NCBI RefSeq assembly: GCF_026239555.1
Contig: NZ_JAPIVP010000006.1
Span: forward strand, 210,739 to 274,738
Length of the DNA: 64,000 nucleotides
Origin: Pedobacter sp. PF22-3
GTDB taxonomy: Bacteria > Bacteroidota > Bacteroidia > Sphingobacteriales > Sphingobacteriaceae
Direction of reading: 5' to 3'
A model generated the notes under the pieces. The model searched no databases. It worked only from the letters and a program-made list of their open reading frames with translations, and was not told where the DNA came from. This document shows positions 9,856 to 19,758 of the stretch, one piece after another (within the stretch, counting starts at the first letter, position 1; each line of letters begins with the position of its first letter). The translations under genes were made by a program, and so were the position numbers.

Positions 9856-12800
9856 ATGAAAAAAATGTACTTAAAGTGCTTGAGTATGTTATTGTTATGT
9901 TTCATAACAATAAGTGCTTTTGCACAGACAAATATTACCGGTACGGTAAAAGACGCATCAGGCCCTCTTCCCGGCGTAAGCGTTTCTGTTAAAGGAACTT
10001 CCAAAGTAACTCAGACAGATGGTAATGGAAAATTTTCATTAACAGTAAATCCAGGTGAGGTGCTGGTTTTCACCGCAATAGGTTTCGCTAAGCAAGAAGT
10101 TAGCGTAAATAGTCAAACATCACTTAATGTTATCCTAAAGGAGAGCAGTAATCAGCTTGATGAAGTTAATGTAGTAACAACCGCGCTGGGTATCAAGAGG
10201 CAGGAAAAATCTCTTGGTTATGCAGTGAGTACAGTAACGGCTAAACAACTGACAGAAGCTGGTAACACCAACTTTGCATCAGCACTTTATGGTAAAGCTG
10301 CGGGGGTAAAAATTACAACAGCCCCAGGTGGTGCAAGTAGTGCGGTAAATGTTCAGATTCGTGGTGTTAATTCAATTAGTTATAATCAACAGCCGCTTTA
10401 TGTGGTAGATGGTGTAATGATCAGAAATGATGGGCAGAATGGGGCAGACGGTGCTAATAATAATAATTATTGGGGCGATCAAAGAATTCGTGGTAATGGC
10501 ATTTTGGATATTAACCCAGCTGATATAGAAAGCCTAACGGTACTGAAAGGTGCCAGTGCCTCTGCGCTTTATGGATCTGATGCTGGTAATGGTGTAGTGG
10601 TGATTACAACAAAAAAAGGTTCGAAAAGCAGAGGCTTAGGAATTGATTTTAACTATCAGGGTTCAATGGACCAGGTAGCTTTTCTTCCAAATTTCCAAAA
10701 CACCTATGGCCCTGGTTATGATAGGGCAACTAACGTAGCTAATGGTGCAACCGAAGAAGGTTGGATTGCTGATGCTGCTTCCCCAAGTGGTTTCAGACCA
10801 TACTTCAGGGCTTATGCCAACTTTGGTCCTAAAATGGAAGGCCAACAAGTAAGATGGTGGGATGGTTCAATCCGCTCTTATTCTCCACAGCCTAATAATT
10901 ACAGAGATGTATATCAAAACGGATATACTTCTAACGCAAATGTTGCTATCTCTAACCAGACTGATGCTTTAAACTATCGCTTTTCAGCTTCTAGACTGGA
11001 TTATAAAGGTACTCAACCTGGAAATACTGGATCTAAGAACTCTTTCAATTTAAATTCTACGATTAAACTTTCGCCAAAAGTATCAGCAGACGTGATCGTA
11101 AGTTATGTAAATACCATCACGAAGAATAGACCATATCAATTAGGCCAGGTGTTAGGTTCTTTCGGAGGTTTTTTCAGCCGTGCAGAAGATATGGGCTTGA
11201 TGAAGGAGAAATTTCAAACCAGTAACGGCTACAAATATTCGCAGTTTAATCAACTGGATAGGCCTGAACCATTCATTTTCAACATTAGGGCTACAAATCT
11301 GTTAGATTTTTATTGGCAGCAATTGAAAAACCAATACAATGAAAATGAAAACAGGTTACTATCGAGTTTTACGCTAAACTATGATTTTGCAAAAAACTTA
11401 AAATTCAGAGGTCGTATTGGTAATGATTACACAGGAGTAAGAAGCGAAAACCGTCAATATACTGAAATTCCTAGTGCATTGAATGGTAACACCAGTACTG
11501 GTGGTTATACAACCACACAAGGACAATATGCTATATTATATGGAGATGCATTGGTAACCTATTCAAATAAAATAGGTGAAGACATTAACCTTTCATTAAG
11601 TGGAGGCTATCAAGGTAGAAAAGAATCTTATAAAGATCAATCTTCCAATACACGTGATGGTTTAGTTTCTGAAAATTGGTTCGCGCTAGCCAATTCATTT
11701 GGCGTAGCCGAAACATCTGATATCCGTAAAGAACAACTTAAGTATGCTTATTTAGGGATGTTAAACCTGTCATATAAAGATTATCTTTTCGTGGAAGCAA
11801 CAGGTCGCCGTGAGTATGCATCTACCCTTCCTGTAGAAAACAATGGCTACTCTTATTATTCTGTTAACAGTGGTTTTGTTTTTAGTGATGTTTGGAAATT
11901 ACCAAAGTTCTGGAGCTATGGAAAATTAAGAGCTTCTTATGGTGTTGTGGGTAATGCACCACCGATGTATCAGGCCAATATTTTATATAAGCAAACATCT
12001 CTTCAATCTATAAATGGTTCGGTTCCTTCCTTAATATCAGCCAGTGCATATGGAAATCTTGGTTTAAGACCAGAAATGAAACATGAGGCTGAGTTTGGTT
12101 TGGAAACTCGCTTTTTCGGCGGTCGTTTAGGATTAGACGTAAGTTATTACAACAATATTATCAAAGACCAGATTTTACCGCTGGAGGTTGCTACCACAAC
12201 GGGTGCTAAAAGTCAGATTGTAAATATTGGCGAAATAGGCAATAGAGGTTTTGAGGTTGCATTAAATGCTACACCAATTTCATCGGGCAAATTTAGATGG
12301 GATACGAGGTTAAATTTCTCAACCAATAAAACTAAGGTAAATGAGTTGATGAGTGGTGTATCTGAACTTGTTCCATATTTTTCAGATCAGTCAACTGCGA
12401 AAATTGTGGCCAGACAAGGAGAAGAATTGGGTAACATTTACATTCTCCCAAGAAAAACCGATGCCAATGGTAATTATCTGATTACTGATGAAGGCTACTA
12501 TGTAATGAGCGATACTTATGTAAAGGCAGGTAATATTTTACCAAGAGCAGTTGGTGGTTTTTCCAACACTTTAAGCTATGGAAATATTGCACTTGATTTT
12601 ACTATTGATTACCGTTTCGGTGGTAAAATGATTGCACCAAACTTAAAGTTTATGCGTGGTGCTGGTATGTTAGAGAATTCAATGGAATTTAGAGATGCTG
12701 CAAGTGGTGGCTTAACATTTACTGAAAATGGTAAAACCTATAATGATGGTGTATTACTAAAAGGTATAAATGAAAACACTGGGCAGCCTAACACTAAGGT

Positions 12801-13122
12801 TTTGTCTGCAGCCGATTACTATATTACTACTTATAACTGGGGTCAGGGATCTTTAGCGGAAGGTGAAATATTTAAAAATAATTATATTAAAATGAGAGAG
12901 GTATCATTAAGTTATAAAATTCCTGCTTCATTTACCAAAAAGCTAAGCATAACCAATTTACGCGTTTCATTAATAGGTCGTAATTTATTCTACCTCTACC
13001 GTACATTGAAGGATTTAGATCCTGAAGCTCCACTAGGAAATAAATGGTGGTCACAAGGGGTAGACGTTGGTTCTAGTGCCGCATCAAGAAACTTTGGATT
13101 CTCTTTGAACGCAAATTTTTAG
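9856..13122 (+). CDS. SusC/RagA family TonB-linked outer-membrane transporter
   Basis: A 1088-residue SusC-like protein. A signal peptide ends near residue 24 (AFAQ). Next come a carboxypeptidase-like domain (TGTVKDASGPLPGVSVSVKGT-type text, about 27-105), a TonB plug with VQIRGVNSI and PLYVVDG (about 115-235), and a long beta-barrel ending in an aromatic residue (SLNANF). With the SusD lipoprotein encoded 21 bp downstream it should form a pedal-bin type importer that takes oligosaccharides through the outer membrane using TonB energy. The substrate is not readable from this protein; the neighbouring fucosidase and GH3 enzyme suggest a fucose-bearing glycan. Confidence 0.95.
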   Translation: MKKMYLKCLSMLLLCFITISAFAQTNITGTVKDASGPLPGVSVSVKGTSKVTQTDGNGKFSLTVNPGEVLVFTAIGFAKQEVSVNSQTSLNVILKESSNQLDEVNVVTTALGIKRQEKSLGYAVSTVTAKQLTEAGNTNFASALYGKAAGVKITTAPGGASSAVNVQIRGVNSISYNQQPLYVVDGVMIRNDGQNGADGANNNNYWGDQRIRGNGILDINPADIESLTVLKGASASALYGSDAGNGVVVITTKKGSKSRGLGIDFNYQGSMDQVAFLPNFQNTYGPGYDRATNVANGATEEGWIADAASPSGFRPYFRAYANFGPKMEGQQVRWWDGSIRSYSPQPNNYRDVYQNGYTSNANVAISNQTDALNYRFSASRLDYKGTQPGNTGSKNSFNLNSTIKLSPKVSADVIVSYVNTITKNRPYQLGQVLGSFGGFFSRAEDMGLMKEKFQTSNGYKYSQFNQLDRPEPFIFNIRATNLLDFYWQQLKNQYNENENRLLSSFTLNYDFAKNLKFRGRIGNDYTGVRSENRQYTEIPSALNGNTSTGGYTTTQGQYAILYGDALVTYSNKIGEDINLSLSGGYQGRKESYKDQSSNTRDGLVSENWFALANSFGVAETSDIRKEQLKYAYLGMLNLSYKDYLFVEATGRREYASTLPVENNGYSYYSVNSGFVFSDVWKLPKFWSYGKLRASYGVVGNAPPMYQANILYKQTSLQSINGSVPSLISASAYGNLGLRPEMKHEAEFGLETRFFGGRLGLDVSYYNNIIKDQILPLEVATTTGAKSQIVNIGEIGNRGFEVALNATPISSGKFRWDTRLNFSTNKTKVNELMSGVSELVPYFSDQSTAKIVARQGEELGNIYILPRKTDANGNYLITDEGYYVMSDTYVKAGNILPRAVGGFSNTLSYGNIALDFTIDYRFGGKMIAPNLKFMRGAGMLENSMEFRDAASGGLTFTENGKTYNDGVLLKGINENTGQPNTKVLSAADYYITTYNWGQGSLAEGEIFKNNYIKMREVSLSYKIPASFTKKLSITNLRVSLIGRNLFYLYRTLKDLDPEAPLGNKWWSQGVDVGSSAASRNFGFSLNANF

Positions 13123-13143
13123 CTTTAAGAAATTGATATTATC

Positions 13144-14739
13144 ATGAAAAAATTAATTATAAATATGAGTTTCCTTTTAATTGCCACAATAACTATTGTT
13201 GGTTGTAAAAAGGAACTTGAAGAAAAATTTAATAATCCGGAACAAGCAACAGAAGCAAATGTTGCGGGATTATTTACTGGCATGTTGAACAATGATCGTG
13301 TTGCTGCCAAATATTGGAATGTGCGCACATTTTTAACTCAAATGCCAGGGGTTTTTGCTCAAACAGCATATATTGGAAATAGTAATGCTATCTACAGACA
13401 AAGTGAAGATTATGCTCAGCAATACTGGGATGATTTCTACACTACTGGCGGAAATGGTAGCGGCGTATTAGCCCTATATAGAGCAATGGAAACAAAGTTT
13501 AATTCCTTAACTCCGGCAGAACAAACTGCACAAAAAAATATCATGCAGGCTGCGAAAATTGTATTAATAGAACAGGCTGCGAAAATGGTTGACATGTGGG
13601 GAGATATTCCTTATTCTGAAGCAGGTAGTCTGCCAACTTCCAGTGTGATCAAAAACCCTAAATACGATGAGCAAAAGGCTTTGTACACTACATTTATCAG
13701 TGACCTAGCTACTATATCTGCATATTTTAAAGCAAGTACAACAACTTCATCATTTAGTAAAGCAGATATTTTACTAAAAGGTGATGTGAATAAGTGGGCT
13801 CGTTATGCCAATTCATTACGTTTGAGATTATTGATGCGTATTTCAAAAACGGACGAAGCAACTGCTAAAACAGCTATCATGCAAATGTTAAACGATCAGG
13901 TAACTTACCCTTTGGTTGATGGCGGTAACGTAGGTACATATGCTCCTGGCAACTCAGATATCTTACTTCAACCACTTACCAACAGCACAAGCGATTTGCA
14001 TGATGCATTTTTTGAAGGAAGTTGGTATGCTACTGATTATGCCTTAAACACGCTAATGGTTCCTGCAAATGATCCACGTATACCTGTAATTTACGATGCA
14101 TTTGGACGCACGGTGAATGGTAAATTTGTACCAAACACAACGTATAAAGCTATGCCAATTACTTTTACTACGGCTCAGCAAGAAGCTAGTTTTGCAGATT
14201 ATGCAGTTTTAGATTCTGCAACATTTTTATATAACCAAAAACTACCTGGAATTATCATTACTTCGTCTGAAGTTAATTTTTTAAAAGCTGAGGCTTTTGA
14301 AAGATGGGGAAGTTCAACTGATGCTAAAACTGCTTATGATAATGCATTAAGGCAATCCGTAACCTTCTATCATTACCTTAATAATTTAAATCAGGGCGGT
14401 GGATTTAAAAATGTAGCTGCTCCAGCTTCTTCAGTAGTTGATACATGGATTAACTCATCTAGCGCAAGTTATACAGGTTCATCTTCAGATAAACTCTCCT
14501 TAATTTATAATCAGAAATGGTTACATTATGGTGTTTTGCAATCCATTGAAGCATGGTCTGAATACAGAAGAACGGGATTTCCTGTCTTAACTTTTCCTTC
14601 CACGGGAAAATTAGCCGGATTTGATACACCACCAACACGTTTGGTATATCCAGCTAAGGAAAAAACGCTTAATAATGAAAATTATCAGGCAGTAGCATCA
14701 AAAGACACCCGCAAAACTAAAATATTCTGGATGCCTTAA
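13144..14739 (+). CDS. SusD-like glycan-binding lipoprotein
   Basis: A 531-residue lipoprotein. The signal peptide ends in the lipobox IVGC, with Cys at 21. The body resembles the SusD-like 2 family (PF12771 type): an alpha-helical TPR-like scaffold with KMVDMWGDIPYSEA and a C-terminal EYRRTGFP followed by RLVYPAKEK. It caps the SusC barrel at the cell surface and captures glycan. It follows SusC by 21 bp. A hairpin terminator just after it may lower expression of the two downstream glycosidases relative to the transporter. Confidence 0.93.
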   Translation: MKKLIINMSFLLIATITIVGCKKELEEKFNNPEQATEANVAGLFTGMLNNDRVAAKYWNVRTFLTQMPGVFAQTAYIGNSNAIYRQSEDYAQQYWDDFYTTGGNGSGVLALYRAMETKFNSLTPAEQTAQKNIMQAAKIVLIEQAAKMVDMWGDIPYSEAGSLPTSSVIKNPKYDEQKALYTTFISDLATISAYFKASTTTSSFSKADILLKGDVNKWARYANSLRLRLLMRISKTDEATAKTAIMQMLNDQVTYPLVDGGNVGTYAPGNSDILLQPLTNSTSDLHDAFFEGSWYATDYALNTLMVPANDPRIPVIYDAFGRTVNGKFVPNTTYKAMPITFTTAQQEASFADYAVLDSATFLYNQKLPGIIITSSEVNFLKAEAFERWGSSTDAKTAYDNALRQSVTFYHYLNNLNQGGGFKNVAAPASSVVDTWINSSSASYTGSSSDKLSLIYNQKWLHYGVLQSIEAWSEYRRTGFPVLTFPSTGKLAGFDTPPTRLVYPAKEKTLNNENYQAVASKDTRKTKIFWMP

Positions 14740-14752
14740 TCCTTTTTAAATT

Positions 14753-14782
14753 AAATCCCGGCAGTTTCTGCCGGGATTTTTA
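14753..14782 (+). terminator. Hairpin terminator or attenuator between susD-like gene and GH29 gene
   Basis: A 12-bp perfect stem AAATCCCGGCAG / CTGCCGGGATTT, loop TTT, followed by T residues. It sits inside an apparent operon, so partial read-through is likely. Confidence 0.8.
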
Positions 14783-14795
14783 ATGATATTAAAAT

Positions 14796-16217
14796 ATGAA
14801 AATACCCAGCCTTTTAATTGCCTTTATCTCTTGTGTCAATATCGCTTTTGCCCAACGAAACGATATACTCAAAGAATCAACGAAATACGAATGGCCTAAA
14901 GATGACGCAGTAAAAAAGAAATTAGAACACTGGCAAGATCAAAAATTTGGAATGATTATCCATTGGGGACTTTACGCTGTTCCAGGGATTATCGAATCAT
15001 GGTCTATCTGCTCTGAAGATTGGATCGAAAGGGATAGCACTATCAAATACGAAGATTATAAAAAATGGTATTGGGGCCAGAGCGAAAAATTTAATCCAAC
15101 GAAATTCAATCCTGAGCAATGGGCAAAGGCAGGTAAGGATGCTGGAATGAAATACCTGGTTTTTACCACCAAACATCACGATGGCTTCGCTATGTTCGAT
15201 ACCAAAGAAAGCGATTTCAGCATTGCAAAAGGTCCATTTGCCAACAACCCTAAAAAAGATGTTGCTAAATATGTGTTCGATGCATTCCGCAAAGAAAATT
15301 TTATGATCGGTGCTTATTTTTCAAAGCCCGACTGGCATTCGCAATACTATTGGTGGGATAAATACGCTACCGCAAATAGAAATAACAATTACGACATCAG
15401 AAAAAATCCCTGGCGTTGGAATATGTTCAAAAGTTATACCCAAAACCAGATTGGCGAATTGATGAACAATTACGGTAGCATTGATATTTTATGGTTAGAT
15501 GGTGGTTGGGTAAGGCCCTTGGCTTCAGTTAATGAAGAGGTACTTTCATGGGGTGCGCCTATTCCGGAGTGGAGCCAGGATATTGATATGCCTAAAATTG
15601 CCACAATGGCCAGAAAAGCACAGCCCGGTTTAATTATGGTAGATCGAACCGTACATGGACAATACGAAAACTACCAAACCCCTGAACAAAAGATCCCTGA
15701 AAAACAATTGGATTACCCTTGGGAAAGCTGCATGACTTTAGGAGGAGCCTGGGGTTTTGTGCCTAACGATCAATATAAATCGGCAAAAGAAGTGACTCAT
15801 AAACTGGTAGAAATAGTGGCTAAAGGCGGAAGTTTACTTTTGGGCGTTGGACCTAAGGCAGATGGAACACTTCCCAATGAGGTGATTACAAAGTTGGAAG
15901 AGATTGGTAAGTGGACGAGCAAAAATGGTGCAGCCATATACGGCACAAGAATTACCAAAAACTACCATGATGGGCAAAACTGGTTTACCCAAAGTAAAGA
16001 TGGCAAAACCGTTTATGGTATTACGCTATTGGATGGTAATGCACCGAAAGAAATTTCCTGGACAGGTAGCATTCCTAAAAAAGGAACTTCCATTACGTTA
16101 TTAAGCAATAAGCAAAAAGTGAAATGGAAATTGACAGATGGCAAAGTGCATTTTGATTTTCCAAAAACCGATGAGAAAATTGCCCTAACTTTTTCTTTTA
16201 CACCCGAAACCAATTAG
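14796..16217 (+). CDS. Alpha-L-fucosidase, GH29
   Basis: A 473-residue secreted GH29 enzyme. The signal peptide ends near residue 20 (NIAFAQ). FGMIIHWGLYAVPG and TTKHHDGFAMF are family hallmarks, and DILWLDGGW carries the likely catalytic nucleophile Asp. GH29 enzymes remove terminal alpha-L-fucose with retention of configuration. The C-terminal ~90 residues look like a beta-sandwich. The GH3 gene starts two bases after this stop, so the two are co-translated and probably act one after the other on the same glycan in the periplasm. Confidence 0.93.
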   Translation: MKIPSLLIAFISCVNIAFAQRNDILKESTKYEWPKDDAVKKKLEHWQDQKFGMIIHWGLYAVPGIIESWSICSEDWIERDSTIKYEDYKKWYWGQSEKFNPTKFNPEQWAKAGKDAGMKYLVFTTKHHDGFAMFDTKESDFSIAKGPFANNPKKDVAKYVFDAFRKENFMIGAYFSKPDWHSQYYWWDKYATANRNNNYDIRKNPWRWNMFKSYTQNQIGELMNNYGSIDILWLDGGWVRPLASVNEEVLSWGAPIPEWSQDIDMPKIATMARKAQPGLIMVDRTVHGQYENYQTPEQKIPEKQLDYPWESCMTLGGAWGFVPNDQYKSAKEVTHKLVEIVAKGGSLLLGVGPKADGTLPNEVITKLEEIGKWTSKNGAAIYGTRITKNYHDGQNWFTQSKDGKTVYGITLLDGNAPKEISWTGSIPKKGTSITLLSNKQKVKWKLTDGKVHFDFPKTDEKIALTFSFTPETN

Positions 16218-16219
16218 TA

Positions 16220-18892
16220 ATGCCGAAACAGAAAAGATACCTATTTTTATTGTATGCATTGTTTTTAAGCAGCAGCCTTTTTGCCCAGGTCAAAAAAAGC
16301 CAGTCTTTACCCTATAAAAACCCAAAGTTAAGTATAGATTTAAGGGTTAAAGACCTGATTTCGAGAATGACGCCAGAAGAAAAATTCTGGCAGTTATTCA
16401 TGATTCCAGGTGATGTAACCGAACAAAATAAAAACCAGTTCAGACACGGTATTTTTGGCTTGCAGGTCAGTGCGGCTGCCCAAGGCAGCGGCAATGCGCA
16501 ACAGATGTTAACCTACAATACCGCTGAAGACGGACTTTCTCTGGCTAAAAAGGTTAACAAAATTCAAAAATATTTTATTGAGGAAACCCGTTTGGGCATT
16601 CCAATTATTCCGTTTGACGAAGCTTTACATGGTTTGGTTAGGCAAGGGGCTACAGCTTTCCCACAATCAATTGGCTTAGCAGCCAGTTTTGATACCACTT
16701 TAGTAGGAAAGATTGGTACAGCTATCGCTACTGAAGCCAGGGCACGTGGTTTAAGAGATCTTTTGGCGCCGGTAATCAATATGGCTACTGATGTAAGATG
16801 GGGCAGGGTAGAAGAAACCTATGGAGAAGATCCTTATCTAACAACCGTTCTGGGCCATGCTTTTATGAGCGCCATAGAAAAACAGAATATCATTGTTACG
16901 CCAAAGCATTTTATTGCCAATGTAGGCGATGGTGGCCGCGATAGTTACCCCATAGAATTGGACAAACATTTTCTGGAGGAAATCCATTTTCCTGCATTTG
17001 AAGATGGTGTTAAAAATGTGGGCATCCGTTCATTAATGACCTCCTACAACAGTGTTTATGGTACACCTGCAACTTCCAATAAATGGCTGCTTACCACTAA
17101 ACTAAAAACAGAATGGGGCTTTAAAGGTTTCGTCATTTCTGATGCAGGTGCAGTTGGAGGCGCTAATGTATTACATTTTACGGCTAAAGATTATAAAGAC
17201 GCCACAGCGCAATCTATTAATGCCGGACTCGATGTAATTTTCCAGGTGGATTATAACCATTATAAACTTTTTTTGCCCGCGTTTTTAGATGGTAGTATTT
17301 CCAAATCGAGAATAGATGATGCATTGACAAGAGTTTTGACAGCTAAATTCGAACTGGGACTGTTCGAGCATCCTTACGTAGATGAAAGTATTGCTGAAAA
17401 GATGTTGAACGATCAAAGTAATCGCCATTTGGCCGAAGAGGCGGCTTTAAAATCTTTCGTGCTTTTAAAAAATGACCATAACACACTTCCATTAAAAAGT
17501 GTAAAGCGTATCCTGCTCTTAGGTGAGGATGCTATTGAAGCCAGATTAGGTGGTTACAGCGGCACAGGAAACAATAAAATAAATATATTGGATGGCCTGA
17601 AAAGTGCCGTATCTAATGATGTTCAGGTTAATTATTTAAAAGGCAGTACCAGAGCGTTGCATTCTTATATTCCGATTGATAGTCAGTTTCTTTCCACTAA
17701 TGGGAAAACAGGATTAACAGGAAGCTATTACAAAGGGATTCTGCTCTCTGGGAAACCAGTTAAAGAAGTTAATGATAAGGTAATTAATTTTAGTTGGACA
17801 TTATACCCACCAGATGAACAGCTTCAACTGGATGATTATTCGGTAAAGTGGAATGGTAAAATTAAAGTTCCACAAACCGCTGATGTTAATATCGGATTGG
17901 AGGGTAATGATGGATACCGATTATATCTCGATAATCAATTATTGATCGATAACTGGGATAAAAAATCTTTCAGTACCAAGACTGCTCCTTTCCATTTCGA
18001 TAAAAATAAAGAGTATGCACTTAGAATAGAATTTTTTGAACCTAAGGGCAGTGGTAAGATCAAACTGATTTGGGATTATAATACCGCAAAATCTAATGAA
18101 ATAGCTGACGCCGTAGCTGCGGCCAAAAATAATGATGTAATCGTATTTGTTGCAGGAATTAAAGAAGGAGAGTTTCTGGATCGGGCGATGTTAAACCTGC
18201 CCGGTAACCAGGAATTGTTGTTGGATGAACTCGCAAAAACAGGAAAACCGGTTATCGTGATATTAACTGGTGGAAGCGCGATCAATATGCAGCCCTGGTT
18301 AAATAAAGTAAGCGCGGTTTTAAACGTGTGGTACCCTGGCGAAGCCGGAGGTACTGCCATCGCAGATATATTGCTTGGCAAAGTAAGTCCATCAGGTAAA
18401 CTTCCAATTACTTACCCGGTTGATGAATCGCAATTGCCCCTGGTTTATAACCATAAGCCTACCGGTAGAGGCGATGATTACAACAACTTAAGTGGCGAGC
18501 CGCTTTTCCCATTTGGATATGGATTAAGTTATACCAACTTTTCTTACCAAAATTTAAAGTTTGACCGCAAAGTTATCGCTAAAAATGAAACAGCTACTGT
18601 TAGCTTCGAATTGAAGAATACAGGTGATTACGATGGTGATGAAGTGATGCAACTGTACATGAGGCCGCTGATCAGCAAATTGGCACAGCCTGTTCTTGTA
18701 TTGAGAGGTTTCCAACGCGTGCATTTAAAAGTTGGAGAAACCAAGCGCATTTCATTTAAACTGGATAAAGAAGTGGTTAAAACACTCAATATCAACAATG
18801 TTTGGGAAGTAACTCCTGGAGAATATAGGATAATGATCGGATCATCAAGCAAAGCACTTTACTTGAAAGATAATTTAATCGTTAAGCCCTAA
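16220..18892 (+). CDS. Beta-glycosidase, GH3 with inserted PA14 domain
   Basis: An 890-residue secreted protein with a signal peptide (FLSSSLFAQ). The GH3 N-domain spans about 35-370, with GFVISDAGAVGG carrying the nucleophile Asp. The C-domain begins at about 400. A PA14 carbohydrate-binding insert (about 500-620, LTGSYYKG to LIWDYN) interrupts it, and a fibronectin-III-like tail ends the protein. The family removes terminal beta-linked glucose, xylose or related sugars; exact specificity is not readable. It is the last gene of the locus; about 870 bp of repeat-rich non-coding DNA follow. Confidence 0.92.
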   Translation: MPKQKRYLFLLYALFLSSSLFAQVKKSQSLPYKNPKLSIDLRVKDLISRMTPEEKFWQLFMIPGDVTEQNKNQFRHGIFGLQVSAAAQGSGNAQQMLTYNTAEDGLSLAKKVNKIQKYFIEETRLGIPIIPFDEALHGLVRQGATAFPQSIGLAASFDTTLVGKIGTAIATEARARGLRDLLAPVINMATDVRWGRVEETYGEDPYLTTVLGHAFMSAIEKQNIIVTPKHFIANVGDGGRDSYPIELDKHFLEEIHFPAFEDGVKNVGIRSLMTSYNSVYGTPATSNKWLLTTKLKTEWGFKGFVISDAGAVGGANVLHFTAKDYKDATAQSINAGLDVIFQVDYNHYKLFLPAFLDGSISKSRIDDALTRVLTAKFELGLFEHPYVDESIAEKMLNDQSNRHLAEEAALKSFVLLKNDHNTLPLKSVKRILLLGEDAIEARLGGYSGTGNNKINILDGLKSAVSNDVQVNYLKGSTRALHSYIPIDSQFLSTNGKTGLTGSYYKGILLSGKPVKEVNDKVINFSWTLYPPDEQLQLDDYSVKWNGKIKVPQTADVNIGLEGNDGYRLYLDNQLLIDNWDKKSFSTKTAPFHFDKNKEYALRIEFFEPKGSGKIKLIWDYNTAKSNEIADAVAAAKNNDVIVFVAGIKEGEFLDRAMLNLPGNQELLLDELAKTGKPVIVILTGGSAINMQPWLNKVSAVLNVWYPGEAGGTAIADILLGKVSPSGKLPITYPVDESQLPLVYNHKPTGRGDDYNNLSGEPLFPFGYGLSYTNFSYQNLKFDRKVIAKNETATVSFELKNTGDYDGDEVMQLYMRPLISKLAQPVLVLRGFQRVHLKVGETKRISFKLDKEVVKTLNINNVWEVTPGEYRIMIGSSSKALYLKDNLIVKP

Positions 18893-18906
18893 AAAGACAC
18901 CCTAAT

Positions 18907-19092
18907 CTGAGTTCGATTAATATTTATGCATTTTGATTAGTTTTAACCTCCTTTTTCTTAAGCTATCGTCATGCTGAATTTATTTCAGCATCTTTTCTGC
19001 TACTAAGACCCTGAAATAAATTCAGGGTGACGACTTTGAGTTAAAAATATCGGCAGAACATCTTTCAAACAGATATTAATAATCGAACTCAG
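18907..19092. repeat. MITE-like unit with terminal inverted repeats, copy 1
   Basis: The ends CTGAGTTCGATT (from 18907) and AATCGAACTCAG (to 19092) are perfect inverted repeats, extended by AT-rich matches. Inside lie two stacked palindromes: ATGCTGAA ... TTCAGCAT at about 18971-18991 and ACCCTGAA ... TTCAGGGT at about 19008-19028. No protein is encoded. The inner palindrome pair recurs elsewhere (20858-20920, 43039-43098). Confidence 0.75.
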
Positions 19093-19130
19093 GTTCCTAT
19101 GGTTGGGTGTAAAACATACCAAATAATTTT

Positions 19131-19160
19131 GCCGCAGATTCTGGTTAAATCTGCGGCTTA
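19131..19160 (+). terminator. Possible hairpin terminator between two MITE-like units
   Basis: Stem GCCGCAGATT / AATCTGCGGC with loop CTGGTTA, followed by TTATTTAT. It could end the GH3 transcript or be part of the repeat block. Confidence 0.4.
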
Positions 19161-19167
19161 TTTATAC

Positions 19168-19407
19168 AATAACCTAAGTTCGATTTATATTGGAATCATA
19201 TTTAGTGTTCACCGCCGCTTTACCTCACACGATCGTCATACTGAATTTATTTTATTAGCAGTTTTTATTGTTTTAAAGGCCTAATAGCCACTTCGTGGTC
19301 AGCATCTTTCCTGCTATTTAAGACCCTGAGATGAATTCGGGGTGACGACACTAATGTTAAAATACCTAAAGAATAGTTCTAAAAGCAAAATTATTAATCG
19401 AACTCAA
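19168..19407. repeat. MITE-like unit, copy 2, interrupted
   Basis: A diverged second copy: AAGTTCGATTTATAT at the left and ATTAATCGAACTCAA at the right. The first inner palindrome begins (ATACTGAATTTATT) but is split by about 50 bp of unrelated sequence before CAGCATCTTTCCTGC resumes; the second palindrome (ACCCTGAGATGAATTCGGGGT) is intact. Confidence 0.65.
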
Positions 19408-19560
19408 TTTAGTAGATTTTTTGCCACGCTTGCCGACTAGTGAGGCATGGAACTACGGAAAGCACGAAATCTCCAGGTGTTGTCCTCCTTAGGAATAATT
19501 TATGGTATAAAAGTCAATATGATTGACAGATAAATTTTAAGTAGGTATATCTCTCGAGAG

Positions 19561-19631
19561 ATCGTCATTCCCAACTTGATTGGGAATCGTAATGCAAGTG
19601 CTTTAAGATTCCCGCCTGCGCGGGAATGACG
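19561..19631. repeat. Dispersed palindromic repeat (TCGTCATTCCC type)
   Basis: Two hairpins, TTCCCAACTTGATTGGGAA and TTCCCGCCTGCGCGGGAA, lie between ATCGTCA and TGACGAC ends. The form matches dispersed intergenic palindromes elsewhere in the window. The rest of 19408-19758 shows no gene. Confidence 0.65.
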
Positions 19632-19758
19632 ACCGCGAAGTGGATTCAGTCAATGGTAGCATAGTCGAAGGATTTTTAAGTAAAAAATATAATTACGACA
19701 CCCAACTTTGTGCGCTTAGCGCCTTATCTTTGCACGCTTTGCGGTTAAACAAAATCAA

